A DNA stretch of 64,000 nt, taken from Alitta virens (lineage: Eukaryota > Annelida > Polychaeta > Phyllodocida > Nereididae). The position numbers and the translations under genes are program-made. Location of the stretch: contig OW028584.1 in NCBI GenBank assembly GCA_932294295.1, positions 4,287,907 to 4,351,906 on the forward strand, in the 5' to 3' direction. Below the pieces are notes generated by a model. The model did not search any database and was not told where the DNA came from. It saw only the letters and a program-made list of their open reading frames with translations. Positions 35,908 through 48,031 of the stretch are shown here, in pieces (position 1 is the stretch's first letter; every line of letters starts with the position of its first letter).

Positions 35908-36976
35908 TTATGAGACACACAGACCCTGAGGACTTAGCAATTATACCCTTGGTAGACCTGTTCAAGAATGAGCTTTCCAGGGAGAAAATTACCAAACTCT
36001 ACGGTACAGTTATTCTTTTTTCCATTGTTTCTTTTCACATAATACATAAGTACTAGTCAGGAAGAAGATATCCTTAGGTTTCAGAAAATGTTTTAATGTT
36101 AAAAACCGGATGAAAATTGGCACAGTTATTAAAGAAAGTGTACTAGTAAGTCAGATCATTAGAATTGCCTGCACTTGCTGTATTCGAGTGGCAATGGCTA
36201 CGCTGCTTCAGGCCCGATCACTTTTGGCTGCCTATCAATCCCAGCACAGTACGGCTCATATGCAATGGCTAAATGCTGTATGAGGATTTGTACTGTAGCT
36301 CACTAAATTAGCACTGAGTGGTATAAAGCTCATTACACAATTATCTGCATGGGGCTGAGCACTCAACAGTCACTGTGGACAAGTACCCATTTACACCTGG
36401 GTGGAGTGGAGTTGTGGTTTTAGGAGGATCTAAACAGTTCCTCCATGTCATGGCTCAGTTCGAACCCATAGCCATGCCCATCCACACCTTATCAACTTAT
36501 TTACTAGTTTTACATGATATGACACATAATATTATATATCTACTGCACCTTTTATCATGTATATACCATAACCTAACTGGGCAGAGGCCTAACTCAGAGG
36601 TAGCGCTCTGGGCTTCCAACCACTGGGTCCCGGGTTCGATTCCCGGTCGAGCCTAAGTTGGATGGCTGTTTCATCCTTCGTCTCATTGCCATGGTCTCTG
36701 CCTGTCCTAATTAGCCCAATTGGTACAGAAATACAGGACGTAAAGCCCTAATCACCCACCCCCACCCACCATAACATAACTAACAGAGAGTTACTTAGCA
36801 ATATTTATAGATGCTTTTCTGTAATATAATATGGAAAGGTACTCACAGAAACAGTGACGCAGATCAACTTCAATGCAGGAGTGAGAGAGCTTGAACTATT
36901 GTGTTCCAGGAAGTTATTTGATGCTCACATGACTGGTGGATACATTAACATAAGTGTATGGCGACTGGATTGGCAG
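35908..36976 (+). CDS. two phase-matched exons of an unknown gene (internal fragment)
   Basis: Exon 35908-36003 (after CTTCAG, ending TACG|GTACAG) encodes MRHTDPEDLAIIPLVDLF followed by KNELSREKITKLY. Exon 36855-36976 (after AAACAG, ending CAG|GTATTA) encodes TQINFNAGVRELELL, then LFDAHMTGGYINISVWRLDW. The join is phase 1 to 2 and leaves an open frame of about 72 codons ending in phase 0. The ATG at 35910 could be a start or internal. No domain recognised. I could not find the next exon to the right. The intron carries SINE family B copy 2. This is a prediction from splice signals and phase only. Confidence 0.45.
36583..36780 (+). mobile_element. tRNA-derived SINE family B, copy 2
   Basis: GGCCTAACTCAGAGGTAGCG, CTTCCAACCACTGGG, GGGTTCGATTCCCGG (clean B box) and the same body as 30424-30605, ending in a CCCACC-type tail. 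It is the better-preserved copy. A further repeat-like patch with TTCGAACCCAT lies just upstream (36380-36480). Confidence 0.8.
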
Positions 36977-37139
36977 GTATTAATGAGGCCAACATTAACA
37001 TCATTTTGTCAAGCCTGGCCTTATAAGGAGTGCAGCAAAGGGACGTGGTTAGGTCATGGTTAAGCATTAATTAAGCAGTAATTTGACACATAGGGAGTAG
37101 GTGGGAGTAGGGAAATGAGATATCAGGAACACTGAGACA

Positions 37140-37442
37140 AACCCCTTAGTGTCAAACCCCAGTAAAGTTTAGAATACAGGCCTTTAGAGATTTAGCCCTC
37201 TAAGGTCCTGGGCCTCCACGCGGCGAGGGTGGAAACACTTGGGGTGAAGTCCTCTATCCCCAGTGGCTAAAACAGGACAGTGCGCATTGCACAAGCTGCT
37301 CCAGCTATCCAACGCAGACAATTATTGATTTTTAACATGCTTCTGGTTTCTACTACCAACTATAGATAATCAATCTTACCTCTACATAGCCCACTCAGGT
37401 GCTGATGAGGCGTTAAACAATAACACTAACTAACTAACTAAC
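37140..37442 (+). mobile_element. SINE-like repeat with (ACTA)n tail
   Basis: A GC-richer body with GGTGCTGATGAGGCGTTAAA near the 3' end is followed directly by five tandem ACTA units. This tail layout is common in SINEs mobilised by LINEs with short tandem tails. No clear tRNA head was seen. Confidence 0.55.
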
Positions 37443-37502
37443 TTAGCCTTTAGAGATTTAGGCCAACACAACATGACCAACAGAATATTGCATTACAATA
37501 TG

Positions 37503-37852
37503 AAATTAAAAGAGATTGGTTTCACTTTTGAATCATGAGGACTGAGTATTTATTATGTGTTGCTGCATTATGATTGTTATAGCAATCATCTACTGCATTG
37601 CCCTACTGAAGTTCACTTAGTTTGGCACAGGCAGGCTTTTGCGTGGTCATACTGTGTGCATTGACGTATAATATGTCCATGCTGTATGTACCCACATGTA
37701 TATATAAATAATCCAATGTCACGTTATGACATTCATATGTACGGTGATAATCAGAACTAAAAATGTAAACTCTTCCACTATAATCATGTGTTATATTTGT
37801 AATAAATACTCAGTCCTCATGATTCAAAAGTGAAACCAATCTCTTTTAATTT
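37503..37852. repeat. perfect ~53-bp inverted repeat, 350 bp outer span
   Basis: 37503-37555 and 37800-37852 are exact reverse complements (arms run from AAATTAAAAGAGATTGG to TGAGTATTTATTA). The right arm also belongs to the duplicated unit described next, whereas the left arm does not, so the left arm looks like a local inverted copy. Confidence 0.85.
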
Positions 37853-38845
37853 GTTGCACTATGTCCTTGTTGTATTTTATACAATCAAACTTTGAGTGGG
37901 TGATGTATTTGCAGTGTATAAAAATAGGATATCCTGGATTAAGCATGAAATCAGTATTTGTTTCATTTTAGTTTCATGTGTGGTCACACATCTTTACACC
38001 TCGTGTTTTGAAAAGAGGGTCAAAATATCTCAAATGATATGTGGTAAATTAAGTATATATTATATATCTGGAAAATTAGGTACTGTGCAGACATCTATAC
38101 TTACTTGTGTTAAATAATGCTGACCATACATAAGGTAGGGACCCGAAACTGCTGTAAGGTATGCACAACTATAATATATATATCCTATATCTGATGTGGG
38201 AAACCAGTTATGCCCTGCTTTTAGAATTTTTGTTAAATGAAAAGAGTGTCTATAATTGTTCCCCATCCTCCCCTTTATCTCTACAATATATCGTGTCTAA
38301 TATGGTACAGTATACTTCATTCAGAACTACCGTGCAAGACATTAAATTTTGTTGTGATTATGTGTTCCTGCATTAGCATTTATTATATTGTTACTGCAAT
38401 CACCTACTGCATTGCTCTACTGAAATTGATTTAGTTTGGCATATTTGTGCATGGTCATACTGTGTTCATGGATGTATAATATGTCCCTGCCGTATGAACC
38501 TTAATATACACAATATATATAAATAATCAAACAACACTTTATGACATTCGTATGTATGGTAATATGCAGAATCATGCTTTATGAAAGTGAAACCAATCTG
38601 TTTTCATCAAACACTCTATCCTAATTTGTTGCACTATATCCTTGTTGTGCGATATTATACAATCACAATTGGAGTGGGTGATAGGACATAACTGCAGTTT
38701 TTAACAAAGAGGATATGCTGGACTAAAAATGAAATCATTATTCCTTTCATTCTGAAATATTGGACCTGGCTTCATTCATGTATGCACACCTCTACCCCAT
38801 GTTTGAAAAGAGGGTCAATATATCTATAAAACGATATGTAAATTA
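37545..38845 (+). repeat. diverged tandem duplication (units ~37545-38040 and ~38355-38845)
   Basis: Both units share in order: CTACTGCATTGC(C/T)CTACTGAA, TAGTTTGGCA, GGTCATACTGTGT, TATAATATGTCC, TTATGACATTC, AAGTGAAACCAATCT, TTTGTTGCACTAT(A/G)TCC, GAGTGGGTGAT and GAAAAGAGGGTCAA. No open frame is conserved between the units. Confidence 0.65.
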
Positions 38846-39357
38846 AAATGATATGCAAATTAAATAGATATGTTGTAGGGACGTTGTTAAAACACTACTG
38901 GAAATAATATCAGCAATGTTTCGGCAATGTTGCAGAAATGTTTGGGTAATCTACTCTGCATTTCATGACATTCTTACAACTTCTGTGTAATGGAACAGCA
39001 ACAAATTTGCAAGCTGAAAATGACCTAAAACACACCAGGGCAGCAGTGTTTCAGTTCAGCTCCTCAACTAGGGCAAAGGATTTAGTTTTTGTCTTATTTC
39101 ATAAAACATTTCTGAAATATGTCAACATGACAAACAAAACATGCAATTAGATTATAAAAAATTTGAAATTTATTAATTTATTTGGGTGAGGGCATTGTGT
39201 TCATGTTCTGCTCCAGAAATTTTATTTTTCAATTATCCACCCACTCATTGGATACATAATACTTTCCAACTTTTTGTTGTTGAGGATGATTAATATTATT
39301 GAGATAAAACTATTTTTTACTGTATTATCACTATACTTCTGCACATTGCTTAATTAC

Positions 39358-39725
39358 ATCTGACATCCAACATTGATATCCTGGTTAGTTCATGTTGAAC
39401 ACCCACAGAGTTGGTGATAAAGTTATCTATAAAAAGGACATGTGACTGTTAAGCTTATCAAAGTGGTTCCATTTTATGTATTGTATTCAATTATAATTCA
39501 TGTGACTCATGCACCAGCCTTAGTCCTTTTTCTACTATATAGTCTGACATCATACATTGATATTCTGGTTAGAGTATGTTGAACACTCACAGAATAATCA
39601 TTGCTATTTGTATATCTAATAGGATAAGAAATAATTTGACTTGTGAGTTTTCAGAGTGGTTCCATTTTATGTATTGTATTCAATTATTAATCACTGTGAC
39701 AACTGCATTGGTTAGTCCTATACTA
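39358..39725 (+). repeat. ~185-bp tandem duplication (repeat family E)
   Basis: TCTGACATC, ACATTGATAT(C/T)CTGGTTAG, ATGTTGAACAC(C/T)CACAGA and GTGGTTCCATTTTATGTATT occur twice, about 185 bp apart; a third, more diverged copy is at 35568-35690. Confidence 0.65.
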
Positions 39726-39984
39726 ATAATGGTTATTAATGGCGCAGATCACGATAGGATTAGACAGACTTAATGAAGAGTATATAATGCATACATCCTC
39801 CTAAAATGGACTTGCAGGCTGCTGTATCATGGTAGGCAATGGCGAGCAAGTCATGTGGTCACGTCCGCCCCCTCTCATGCAGCGCGCAAATATATTTTAT
39901 CAGTTATGAAATAAATCAGTTAGTTCAGAGTCTTGTTCAGTACTATCAGTAATTACAATTGAGCATTGAACTAAGCCCTTTGGG

Positions 39985-40095
39985 TTCTATCTATATATCT
40001 ACCTATATATATCTATCTATCTATCTATCTATCTTCCTATCTATATATCTATTTATCCTTTCTTTCTTTCTTTCTTTCTTTCTTTCATTTCTTCT
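39985..40095 (+). repeat. (ATCT)n and (TTTC)n microsatellite
   Basis: Interrupted ATCT units followed by TTTC units. Confidence 0.9.
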
Positions 40096-40099
40096 TTTT

Positions 40100-41500
40100 T
40101 TTTCTACACAAAATTACTTCCATGCAGTTATAAAGCAATGTTAAGTGGTTTTGACAACAGTTCACTTGACACTGGTGGTTTGTTCACAATTGACGCAATT
40201 ACATATTAGAAAAAATTGCGTTAAAAACTTAACTTCATGCGCTTCCAACACACTTTTTATTCTTTACCACACAATAACAATTGGTTTATTTTCCACAGTT
40301 GGACAAGTAGGTACGTGCATTTTTGACAACAAATCATTAATTTACTCTTAAATTATTATTTGGATTTCCATTGTCTACCATGGAGGATGGCATGCAGCAG
40401 CATACCCATGGCAGATTACAGAAATTACACTGTGAACTTTTGACTATAGACTTGTGAACTTATGTTTTCACAAAATCTGAAGTGCAGTGCATTATAATTT
40501 GGCAAACACTATTTATAGTGATTGGTGATGTACCCAAAGATAGTCTCAGTAACAATACAATTTGGTCCAGAACTTTTTAAAACATGCACATAAACAGTTT
40601 CTGCAACATTTTATGGATATCATCATAACAATATAGCACCAGGGTTTGTGGAACGTAGCAATACAGCAATTTTAATTTAGCAATTTATAGTTATTATTAT
40701 TATCCAAAACTGACACATCTCAACCATTATTATCATACAGGTCCACAAGCACGAAATGTAGATTTCTAAATTTCTAAATCATTGTACTTTCAACCCTTTG
40801 CCATGACAGTTAGTTCGTACTTTTCCCATAATAATGGAAAACATGAAAAAATTGCTATTCAACTTTTGAGGGCCACTGCCTCTCCCTAGCCAGTGCGACG
40901 CTGATTGTCCATGGAAGGGGTTTTATTTCACTGTTACTTAATTGCTTAATAAGACGATTTCAAAGTCAAGCTCTTCCAAAACCTTTGAAATCTGAATAAA
41001 TTCAGACTTTCATTAGAGCTTGGATGAACTAGAGAAGGATTGGACAATTCGATACTTCAAAGGTTCACACTGCGTTTCGCTACCGTCCTAATGACGGTAA
41101 TGTAATTGACCCAAGTTTTATAACTACCCCTCACTGATTTCACTGGGAAACAATGGAAAGGGGTGCTAAATATGTATTCATATCGGCTGACATGCATATA
41201 TTTCCTCTGCACACAGTATAAACTTGACATTTTTTTCCTTTGTTTTTCAGACTTAAATTGTATGTCTGTAGGCAACTAAGTTTTTGGAAAGATCTTTATC
41301 AAAATGTTAAGACACTTGTGCAAATCTGCTGAAAATTAGGCATCTTTAAAGGTCTGTATTTCCGTTCGACAACTTACGACGATTAAGGCATAATAACCAG
41401 CATGAAGTAAAGGTTTTCATCTTATCAAAATGAATATTGTCTGAACTTACATGATTAAGATAACATATTTCATAAAAATATTTGTTCTAATTGCCTTGAG
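40100..41500. other. non-coding stretch
   Basis: I see no exon or recognisable repeat. Confidence 0.4.
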
Positions 41501-41504
41501 TATA

Positions 41505-42310
41505 CAATGCCATCAAAGATACAGAAGCTGAAGCCAAACTAGTGATTGTTGGCTCTGATGGCACCACCGTAATGACTGGCAAGCATTCTTGTGCACTGAG
41601 ATGTTTAGAAGAGCTTCTTAATAAACTTTTACAGTGGTGCATTTGCTTGCTCCATACGAATGAGATGCCATTGCGGTATGTTTTTCAAGAGATATATGCA
41701 CTACCAGTGGCCCTGATAGCTTTTCAGGCCTACAATTGTGGGTAGTCTCAGACTGCAGTGTTGTTAAATTCAAACGTATCAAAACCCTGACTTTCCTCAT
41801 CTTCCAGATGATGTATTGAATGATCTAAGTAGTGACCAGTATTATGGATATAGGATTTGCTGGGCACTGATAACAGGTTCTGTTGAGGAAGATCTCCAAC
41901 TTCTTGAAGTAGGTCCTTTTGTTCACTCAAGATGGTTAACTCTGGCATGCAGAATCCTGAGATTGTATGTTTCCCAGCAAAAACCTAGCACAGTGTTAAC
42001 GACCATAGCAGAATTTTGTGTCAGGATATATTTCCCAGGCTGGTTTGTGATCAAAATTAATCCTAAAATCACTAATGGCCAAAGAATTTTTTCTCACTTA
42101 TTCAATCCATAATCCAGTTTCCAAACAAGCAAGTTCGTGCAATTGCTATTGAAACTTTGGAAAGAAATGCTTTTTTTTCACATCCTGAAAACATCCTCAT
42201 GGCAATGCTAGCAGATAGCAACCAGTCAGTCCGACAAAGAGCCATTGTTAAATGGAAAATGCATGGTTTTCAGCTTATTAAAATGAGGCAAAAACCAAGG
42301 CCAGTCAAGT
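41505..42310 (+). pseudogene. decayed coding relic of an uncharacterised invertebrate family
   Basis: Three frames together read as one degraded protein. Frame 1 (from ~41540) is IVGSDGTTVMTGKHS followed by LQWCICLLHTNEMPLRYVF. Frame 2 (41816-42112) is LSSDQYYGYRICWAL then VHSRWLTLACRILRLYVS and YFPGWFVIK. Frame 3 (from ~42110) is VRAIAIETLERNAFF then SNQSVRQRAIVKW. At least two frameshifts and a stop (41743) break it, and no introns are evident. I recall similar unnamed, often multi-copy proteins (CLLHxNELPLRH motif) in invertebrate genomes, possibly of mobile origin. Function unknown. Confidence 0.5.
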
Positions 42311-42419
42311 TCATTGGATATTGGATATTGGACATTCGTTGAATATTCAACGAACAGTAAAGTTCATTTGATATTGAAGATTCGTTGAATATTCAATGAA
42401 CAGTAAAGTTCATTGAATA

Positions 42420-43067
42420 TTCAATGATTGAATATTCGCCAGGGGGGCAAGGGAGAAGGGTCAGTGCCTGGGGAAAAGGGTCACCGCGGCCTCCCAATGG
42501 CCTAACTATAACCCCCCCCCCGGCCCCCTTAACCGAATATCAAATGAATGTCAAATGGTTGAAGATTCGCCAGGGGGGCTAGTGAGAAGGGTCGGTGCCT
42601 GGGGGAGAGGGTCACCTTGGCCCCCCAATGGCCTAACTATCATCCTCTGCCCCTCTTGACCGAATATCAAATGAATGTCAAACGGTTGAAGATTCGCCAG
42701 GGGGGCAAGGGAGAAGGGTCTGTGCCTGGGGAAGAGGGTCACCGTGGCCCCCCAATGGCCTAAGTATCATCCCTCTGCCCCCCTTGACTTAATATCAAAG
42801 GAATGTCAAATGGTTGAAGATTCGCCAGGGGGGCAAGTGAAAAGGGTCGGTGCCTGGGGAAGAGGTCACTGCGGCCCCCCAATGGCCAAAATATTATCCC
42901 CCTGCCCCCCTTGACCGAATATCACATGAATGTCAAATGGTTCAAGATTCACCAGGGGGGCAAGGGAGAAGAGGTGGTGTCTAGGGGAGAGGGTCACCGC
43001 AGCCCCCCAATGGCATAAAGAATCATCTTTCATTTGATATTGGAGATTCGTTGAATATTCAACGTAC
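42420..43067 (+). repeat. ~128-bp tandem array, about five copies
   Basis: C(G/A)CCAGGGGGGC recurs at 42438, 42568, 42695, 42823 and 42950 (spacing 127-130). Units are G/C-skewed (GGGGGG then CCCCCCAATGGCC). The array is bracketed on both sides by AT-rich DNA with the palindrome CGTTGAATATTCAACG (about 42331-42346 and 43049-43064). Confidence 0.85.
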
Positions 43068-44456
43068 ATCATACTTAATATATAGGCCCAAATGGATTAC
43101 ACAAGGTCCAGATGGGGGATAGGCCAGGCCTAGATGGGTGATAGGTCTGTCTCGGACATCATACTTAATATATAGGCCCAAATGGATTACACAACAGGTA
43201 TGTATGGGTGGTAGTAATTTAGGTCCAGATAGGGGATAGGCCAGGCCTAGATGGGTGATAGGTCTGTCTCGGACATCATACTTAATATATAGGCCCAAAT
43301 GGGTAACACAAGGCGTATGGATGAGTGGTACATACTCCCAGTATGTATCATCTCCTGCTAACATAGGTCCAGATAGGCTATATAGGTCTAGATAGGTGAT
43401 AGATTGGTGTCGGGCATTGACTCCTGCTAACATGAGTCCAGATAGGGGATGGGACAGGTGTAGATAGGTGATAGGTCTGTCTCTGACATCATACTTAATA
43501 TATAGGCCCAAATAGGTGACACAAGGGGTATGGATGGGTGGTAAATACAACTAGTATATCACTCCTGCTAACCTAGGTCCAGATAGGTGATGGGACAGGC
43601 CTAGATAGGTGATAGATCTGTCTCGGACATAATACTTAATAAATAGGCATGGATGGGTGATACTAGGGGTATGCATTGGTGGTTTATTCTCCTAGTTTAT
43701 CACTCATGCTAATCTAGGTCCAGATAGGGGATAGGACAGGCCTAGATAGGTGATAGATCTGTCTCGGACATAATACTTAATACATAGGCATGAATGGGTG
43801 ATACTAGGGGTATGGATGGGTGGTAGATACTCCTAGTATATAATTCCTGCTAACCTAGGTCCTGATAGGTGATGGGATAGGCCTAGATAGTTGATAGATC
43901 GGTCTCGGACATCATACTTAATAAATAGTCCCAGATGGGTGATACTAGGGGTATGGATGGGTGGTAGATACTCCTAGTATATCACTCCTGCTAACCTCGG
44001 TCCAGATAGGTGATGGGACAGGCCTAGATAAGTGATAGATCTGTCTCGGACATCATACTTAACATATAGGCCAGGATGGGTGACACTATGGGGATGACTG
44101 GCTAGTAGATACTCACTCCTGGTAATATGGGGCCAGATAGGGGATAGGACGGGCCTAGATAGGTGATAGATCTTTCTGGAGATCATACCTTGTATATAGG
44201 TCCAGATGGGTGACACAAGCAGTATGGATGGGTGGTAGATACCCCTAGTATATCACTCCTGCTAACATAGGTCCAGATAGGGGATAGTACAGGCCTAGAT
44301 GGGTGATAGATCATACTCGGACTTCATACTTAATATATAGGCCAAGATAGGTGACACTAGGGGGATAAATGGCTGGTAGATACTGCTAGTATATCACTCC
44401 TGCTAATGTTTGTCCAGATAGGGGATAGGACAGGCCTGGATGGGTGAAACATATTC
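43068..44456 (-). repeat. ~140-bp satellite array, first orientation
   Basis: About ten units, each with CTGTCTCGGACATCATACTT, AATATATAGGCC, GGTGACAC, GGATGGGTGGTAGATA and CCTGCTAAC, AGATAGGGGATAGGACAGGCCT words. Late units are spaced 132-143 bp. The minus-strand ORFs through it (IKYDVRDRPITHLGL) are repeat artefacts. Confidence 0.85.
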
Positions 44457-44580
44457 ATAGTTTGTGGCTTTATGAGCTACATCCCTGCTGGTTGTCGATT
44501 ACATGAGACATTAAATTAAAGGTGCTTTAATTGTGTTCTGTGTCTATGCTTAGGCGAGTAAAAGACCCCATACCCCTTGT
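44457..44580 (+). mobile_element. SINE family A, copy 3, at the satellite inversion point
   Basis: TTTATGAGCTACATCCCTGC, ATTACATGAGACATTAAATT, GTCTATGCTTAGGCGAGTAA, AAGACCCCA match the SINE A body. The SINE sequence ends exactly where the satellite resumes in the opposite orientation. Confidence 0.7.
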
Positions 44581-45960
44581 ATCATCCATCTGTGCCAATA
44601 TATTAAGTATGATGTCTGAGACAGACCTATCACCCATCTAGGCCTTTCCCATCCCCTATCTGGACCTAAGTTACTACCACCCATCCATACTGCTTGTGTC
44701 ACCCATTTGGGCCTATATATTAAGTATGATGTCCGAGACAGACCTATCTCCCATCTAGGCCTGTCCCATCCCCTATCTGGACCTAAGTTACTACCACCCA
44801 TCCATACCCCTTGTGTCACCCATTTATGGCCTATATATTAAGTATGATGTCCGAGACAGACCTATCACCCATCTAGGCCTGTCCCATCCCCTATCTGGAC
44901 CTAGCTAGGTTAGCAGGAATGATATACTATAGGAGTATCTACCACCCCTTGTGTCACCCATTTGGGCGTATATATTAAATATGATGTCCAAGACAGACCT
45001 ATCACCCATCTAGGCCTGTCCCATCCCCTATCTGGACCTAGCTAGGTTAGCAGGAATGATATACTATAGGAGTATCTACCACCCCTTGTGTCACCCATTT
45101 GGGCGTATATATTAAGTATGATGTCCGAGACAGACCTATCACCCATCTAGGCCTGGCCTATCCCCTATCTGGACCTAAGTTACTACCACCCATCCATACT
45201 GCTTGTGTCACCCATTTGGGCCTATATATTAAGTATGATGTCCGAGACAGATCTATCACCCATCTAGGCCTGTCCCATCCCCTATCTGGACCTTGGTTAG
45301 CAGGGATATACTATAGGAGTATCTACCACACATCCATACCCATTTGGGCCTATATATAAAGTATGATGTCCAAGACAGACCTATCACCCATCTAAGCCTG
45401 TCCCATCCCCTATCTGGACCTAAGTTACTACCACCCATCCATACCCTTGTGTAATCCATTTGGGCCTATATATTAAGTATGATGTCCGAGACAAACCTAT
45501 CACCCATCTAGGCCTGTCCGCTCCCCTATCTGGACCTAAGTTAGCAGGAGTGATATACTATAGGAGTATCTATGTGGGCGTATATATTAAGCATGATGTC
45601 CGAGACAGATCTACACCCATCTGGGACTGTCCTATCCCCTTTTTGGACCTAGGTTAGCAGGAGTGATATACTAGGAGTATCTACCACCCATGCATGCCAC
45701 TTGTGTCACCCATATGGGCCTATATTGGCATATATAGTATAATTTCCTGTCTGAATAAGCTAGATATATCCCCATCTAGGCCTATAATATCCCCTATCTG
45801 GACCTTTGTTCACGTAAGTCTAAAAATATCTACATACTTGTCATGCATCCATACAACTTATCTGGGTCTAGATATTATGATTATCTGAGATAGATCTGTC
45901 ATCCATCTAATTATGATCTGTGCCCGTAATATTCCCTATCTTGATGTTTCATTGTTTCAC
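44581..45960 (+). repeat. ~120-140-bp satellite array, inverted orientation
   Basis: The same monomer as 43068-44456 but reverse-complemented: TTAAGTATGATGTCCGAGAC recurs near 44601, 44721, 44841, 45113, 45231 and 45475. Monomers are 113-137 bp, slightly shorter and more uniform than in the left array; they decay toward 45960. Confidence 0.85.
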
Positions 45961-47149
45961 ATACTATAAATATCTACCCACCACCATATAATAATCTATC
46001 ACCCCATTAGTATGACTCTATACAGGCAAAATTTAAATATTAATAATAAGACAAAATAAATGGTAACTAGAAATAGTAATGATGTTGCTTATCTTTTAAT
46101 GAAATAAAAAAGAAAACTGTATGCAACATCTGAAAGGGAAATGCTGGTAATATTACCAAAGTTTCCATTTTATTTGGAAATATTGGAGTGCTTTCAGAAT
46201 TTATTGTAAGCTTTTTTTCTGTGTGTGGTGATAAATAGCTCCCTTGTAGACTTGGTAACAGGAATGACGCGCATATATAAGTTACCCCCTGGCAATACAA
46301 ACTCTTTTCTTTAAATATCGAGAAATATTAATTGAAATGATTAATATAACTTATGGTAACAGAGTGACATTGATTCTGTGGACAAACTTTAACATGGAAA
46401 ATTTTAAACTGCAAATATTTCACAATTTTCTTTGCAAATTGAAAATTCAACTTCTCCTGATTATAATTATGCGAATATCAAATGATATTTAACTTACATT
46501 CATTGAGCCGGATAAAGAGATATATAAAATGGGATGTGGGACATACTTTTTTGTTGCCTTTTACAGCAAAAAGAGCCATAATAGTTATGACAGACTGAAG
46601 AAATTTATTTTTGATTTTATATCTTAATATTGGTCTGCCCATCCTCATACAACATAAATATATGCAATGTTCACCTTGTAGGATAAAGTGCACAGGATAA
46701 ACGTGATCCAATAAAATAAAAACATAGGATACAAGGACCACAGCCACAGGCCCAACTGTTCGCCTACTTCTGCACTCAATGTATAATAACCTAATAATCA
46801 AGTCAATTCAATATCTTAATAAATACAAATAGAAAAGTTCATCATACTTGTCTCAAACCACCAATATGGTCTAATTATCACAGAAACGGTGCCCCCCTGT
46901 CCCTCAACTTTCAAATGTGTTTATTTTAACATGCAAAATGGTTTTAATTATACTGTAATAAACTTCAAAGGGTTTTAAAATGTCAGGCAAAAAGCCTACT
47001 GCTTGTGTTTTGAATGCAACCTATTTAACATGCTGGGCCTCACGGAGTCACATTGACGGGAAAACCCTGCGGGGCCTCATACCTGGGGAAAACCTTTCCA
47101 TATAAGGAAGTTATACAGGTTGACGAGAGCGCCCCAACGCGAATTTGCG
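45961..47149. other. non-coding stretch
   Basis: No supported gene. A 107-codon minus-strand ORF (46801-46478) lacks splice or family support. Confidence 0.35.
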
Positions 47150-47345
47150 AAAGGAAAAATGTACACGCAAAATTTTGATGTTTCAGCACCAACGTGTGCT
47201 ATACCATCTCCCAATAAACTCATTCCTTAATTATATGTTAAAACACCCGTAATGTAAGTCAATGTTGACCGAGGTAAACGGGATCAACTTTTCTGCTAGG
47301 TGGCAGCGATTTCGACACTAGCGCAGTGCTGTCAATTCTAGATTA
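47150..47345 (+). repeat. dispersed repeat family C, copy 2
   Basis: Homologous to 10780-11010 in the same orientation (CACCAACGTGTGCTATACCA, CGGGATCAACTTTTCTGCTAGG, CGACACTAGCGC). The right end is missing. Confidence 0.55.
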
Positions 47346-48031
47346 ACAAAATAGATTCAAACTGTCATTAAATGACAATTTCTTTTGGAGATCAATAACC
47401 CCATAAAATTTGGATTTTTGTCTTTGCAAGATTTTGCACTGCCATTTAAAATCACCCTACAGGATGAAATTAAATACTGCCAGTAGATAGTCAATTGGAA
47501 CACTAGGTTGTTGTCAATCAGGGTGAAAGCTCATTTTAGGTGAAAAATAAACATTATCACACGGGAATTTGTCTGCATTACAGCATATTTTCAGATATAT
47601 ATAAGGGTGTGTACTTTATTATTTTAATGCATGATATATCATTATTTGGTTAATTTTGCTATACAAGGTTTTGTCGCATAAGCACCAAAATCATTCTATA
47701 TCCTTTATGTTGGGATTTTCTGCATTCCCATACATTTGTTTTTTCTCTTTCATGTAATCTAGTCAAACATCTTACGTGTACATCCTGCGAAAGTGTGTGG
47801 AAGCTTTTTCAGAAGTTTGCAATTTCATATCATTTCAGAAATCTTTGTTATGCAAGAAGATGGACAACACTTAGATAACATCTCTGACAACTGGGTCCAA
47901 TTGAAAAATTCTTTTAACTTCTTGACTTTTTTCTAATTTTAATGTGAACAAGTAATATTTGCAAAATTATATACCTCATGTTATGCAGAATCAAATAATA
48001 AATGATATTAGACAGTTTAGTGGCTCAGTAT
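47346..48031. other. non-coding stretch left of the composite element
   Basis: Nothing supported; this is the outer left flank in which a target-site duplication would be sought. Confidence 0.35.

Noticed and set aside
30424..36660. tRNA genes suggested by A-box and B-box sequences
   Set aside because: Acceptor and anticodon stems do not pair and both copies share a long non-tRNA body, so they are SINE heads.
43059..45657. Several ORFs of 65-163 codons with repeating IKYDVRDRPITHLGL-type peptides
   Set aside because: They are translations of the ~140-bp satellite and exist in both arrays on opposite strands.
46478..46801. 107-codon minus-strand ORF with a hydrophobic segment
   Set aside because: No splice support, no family resemblance, AT-rich surroundings; chance ORF is likely.
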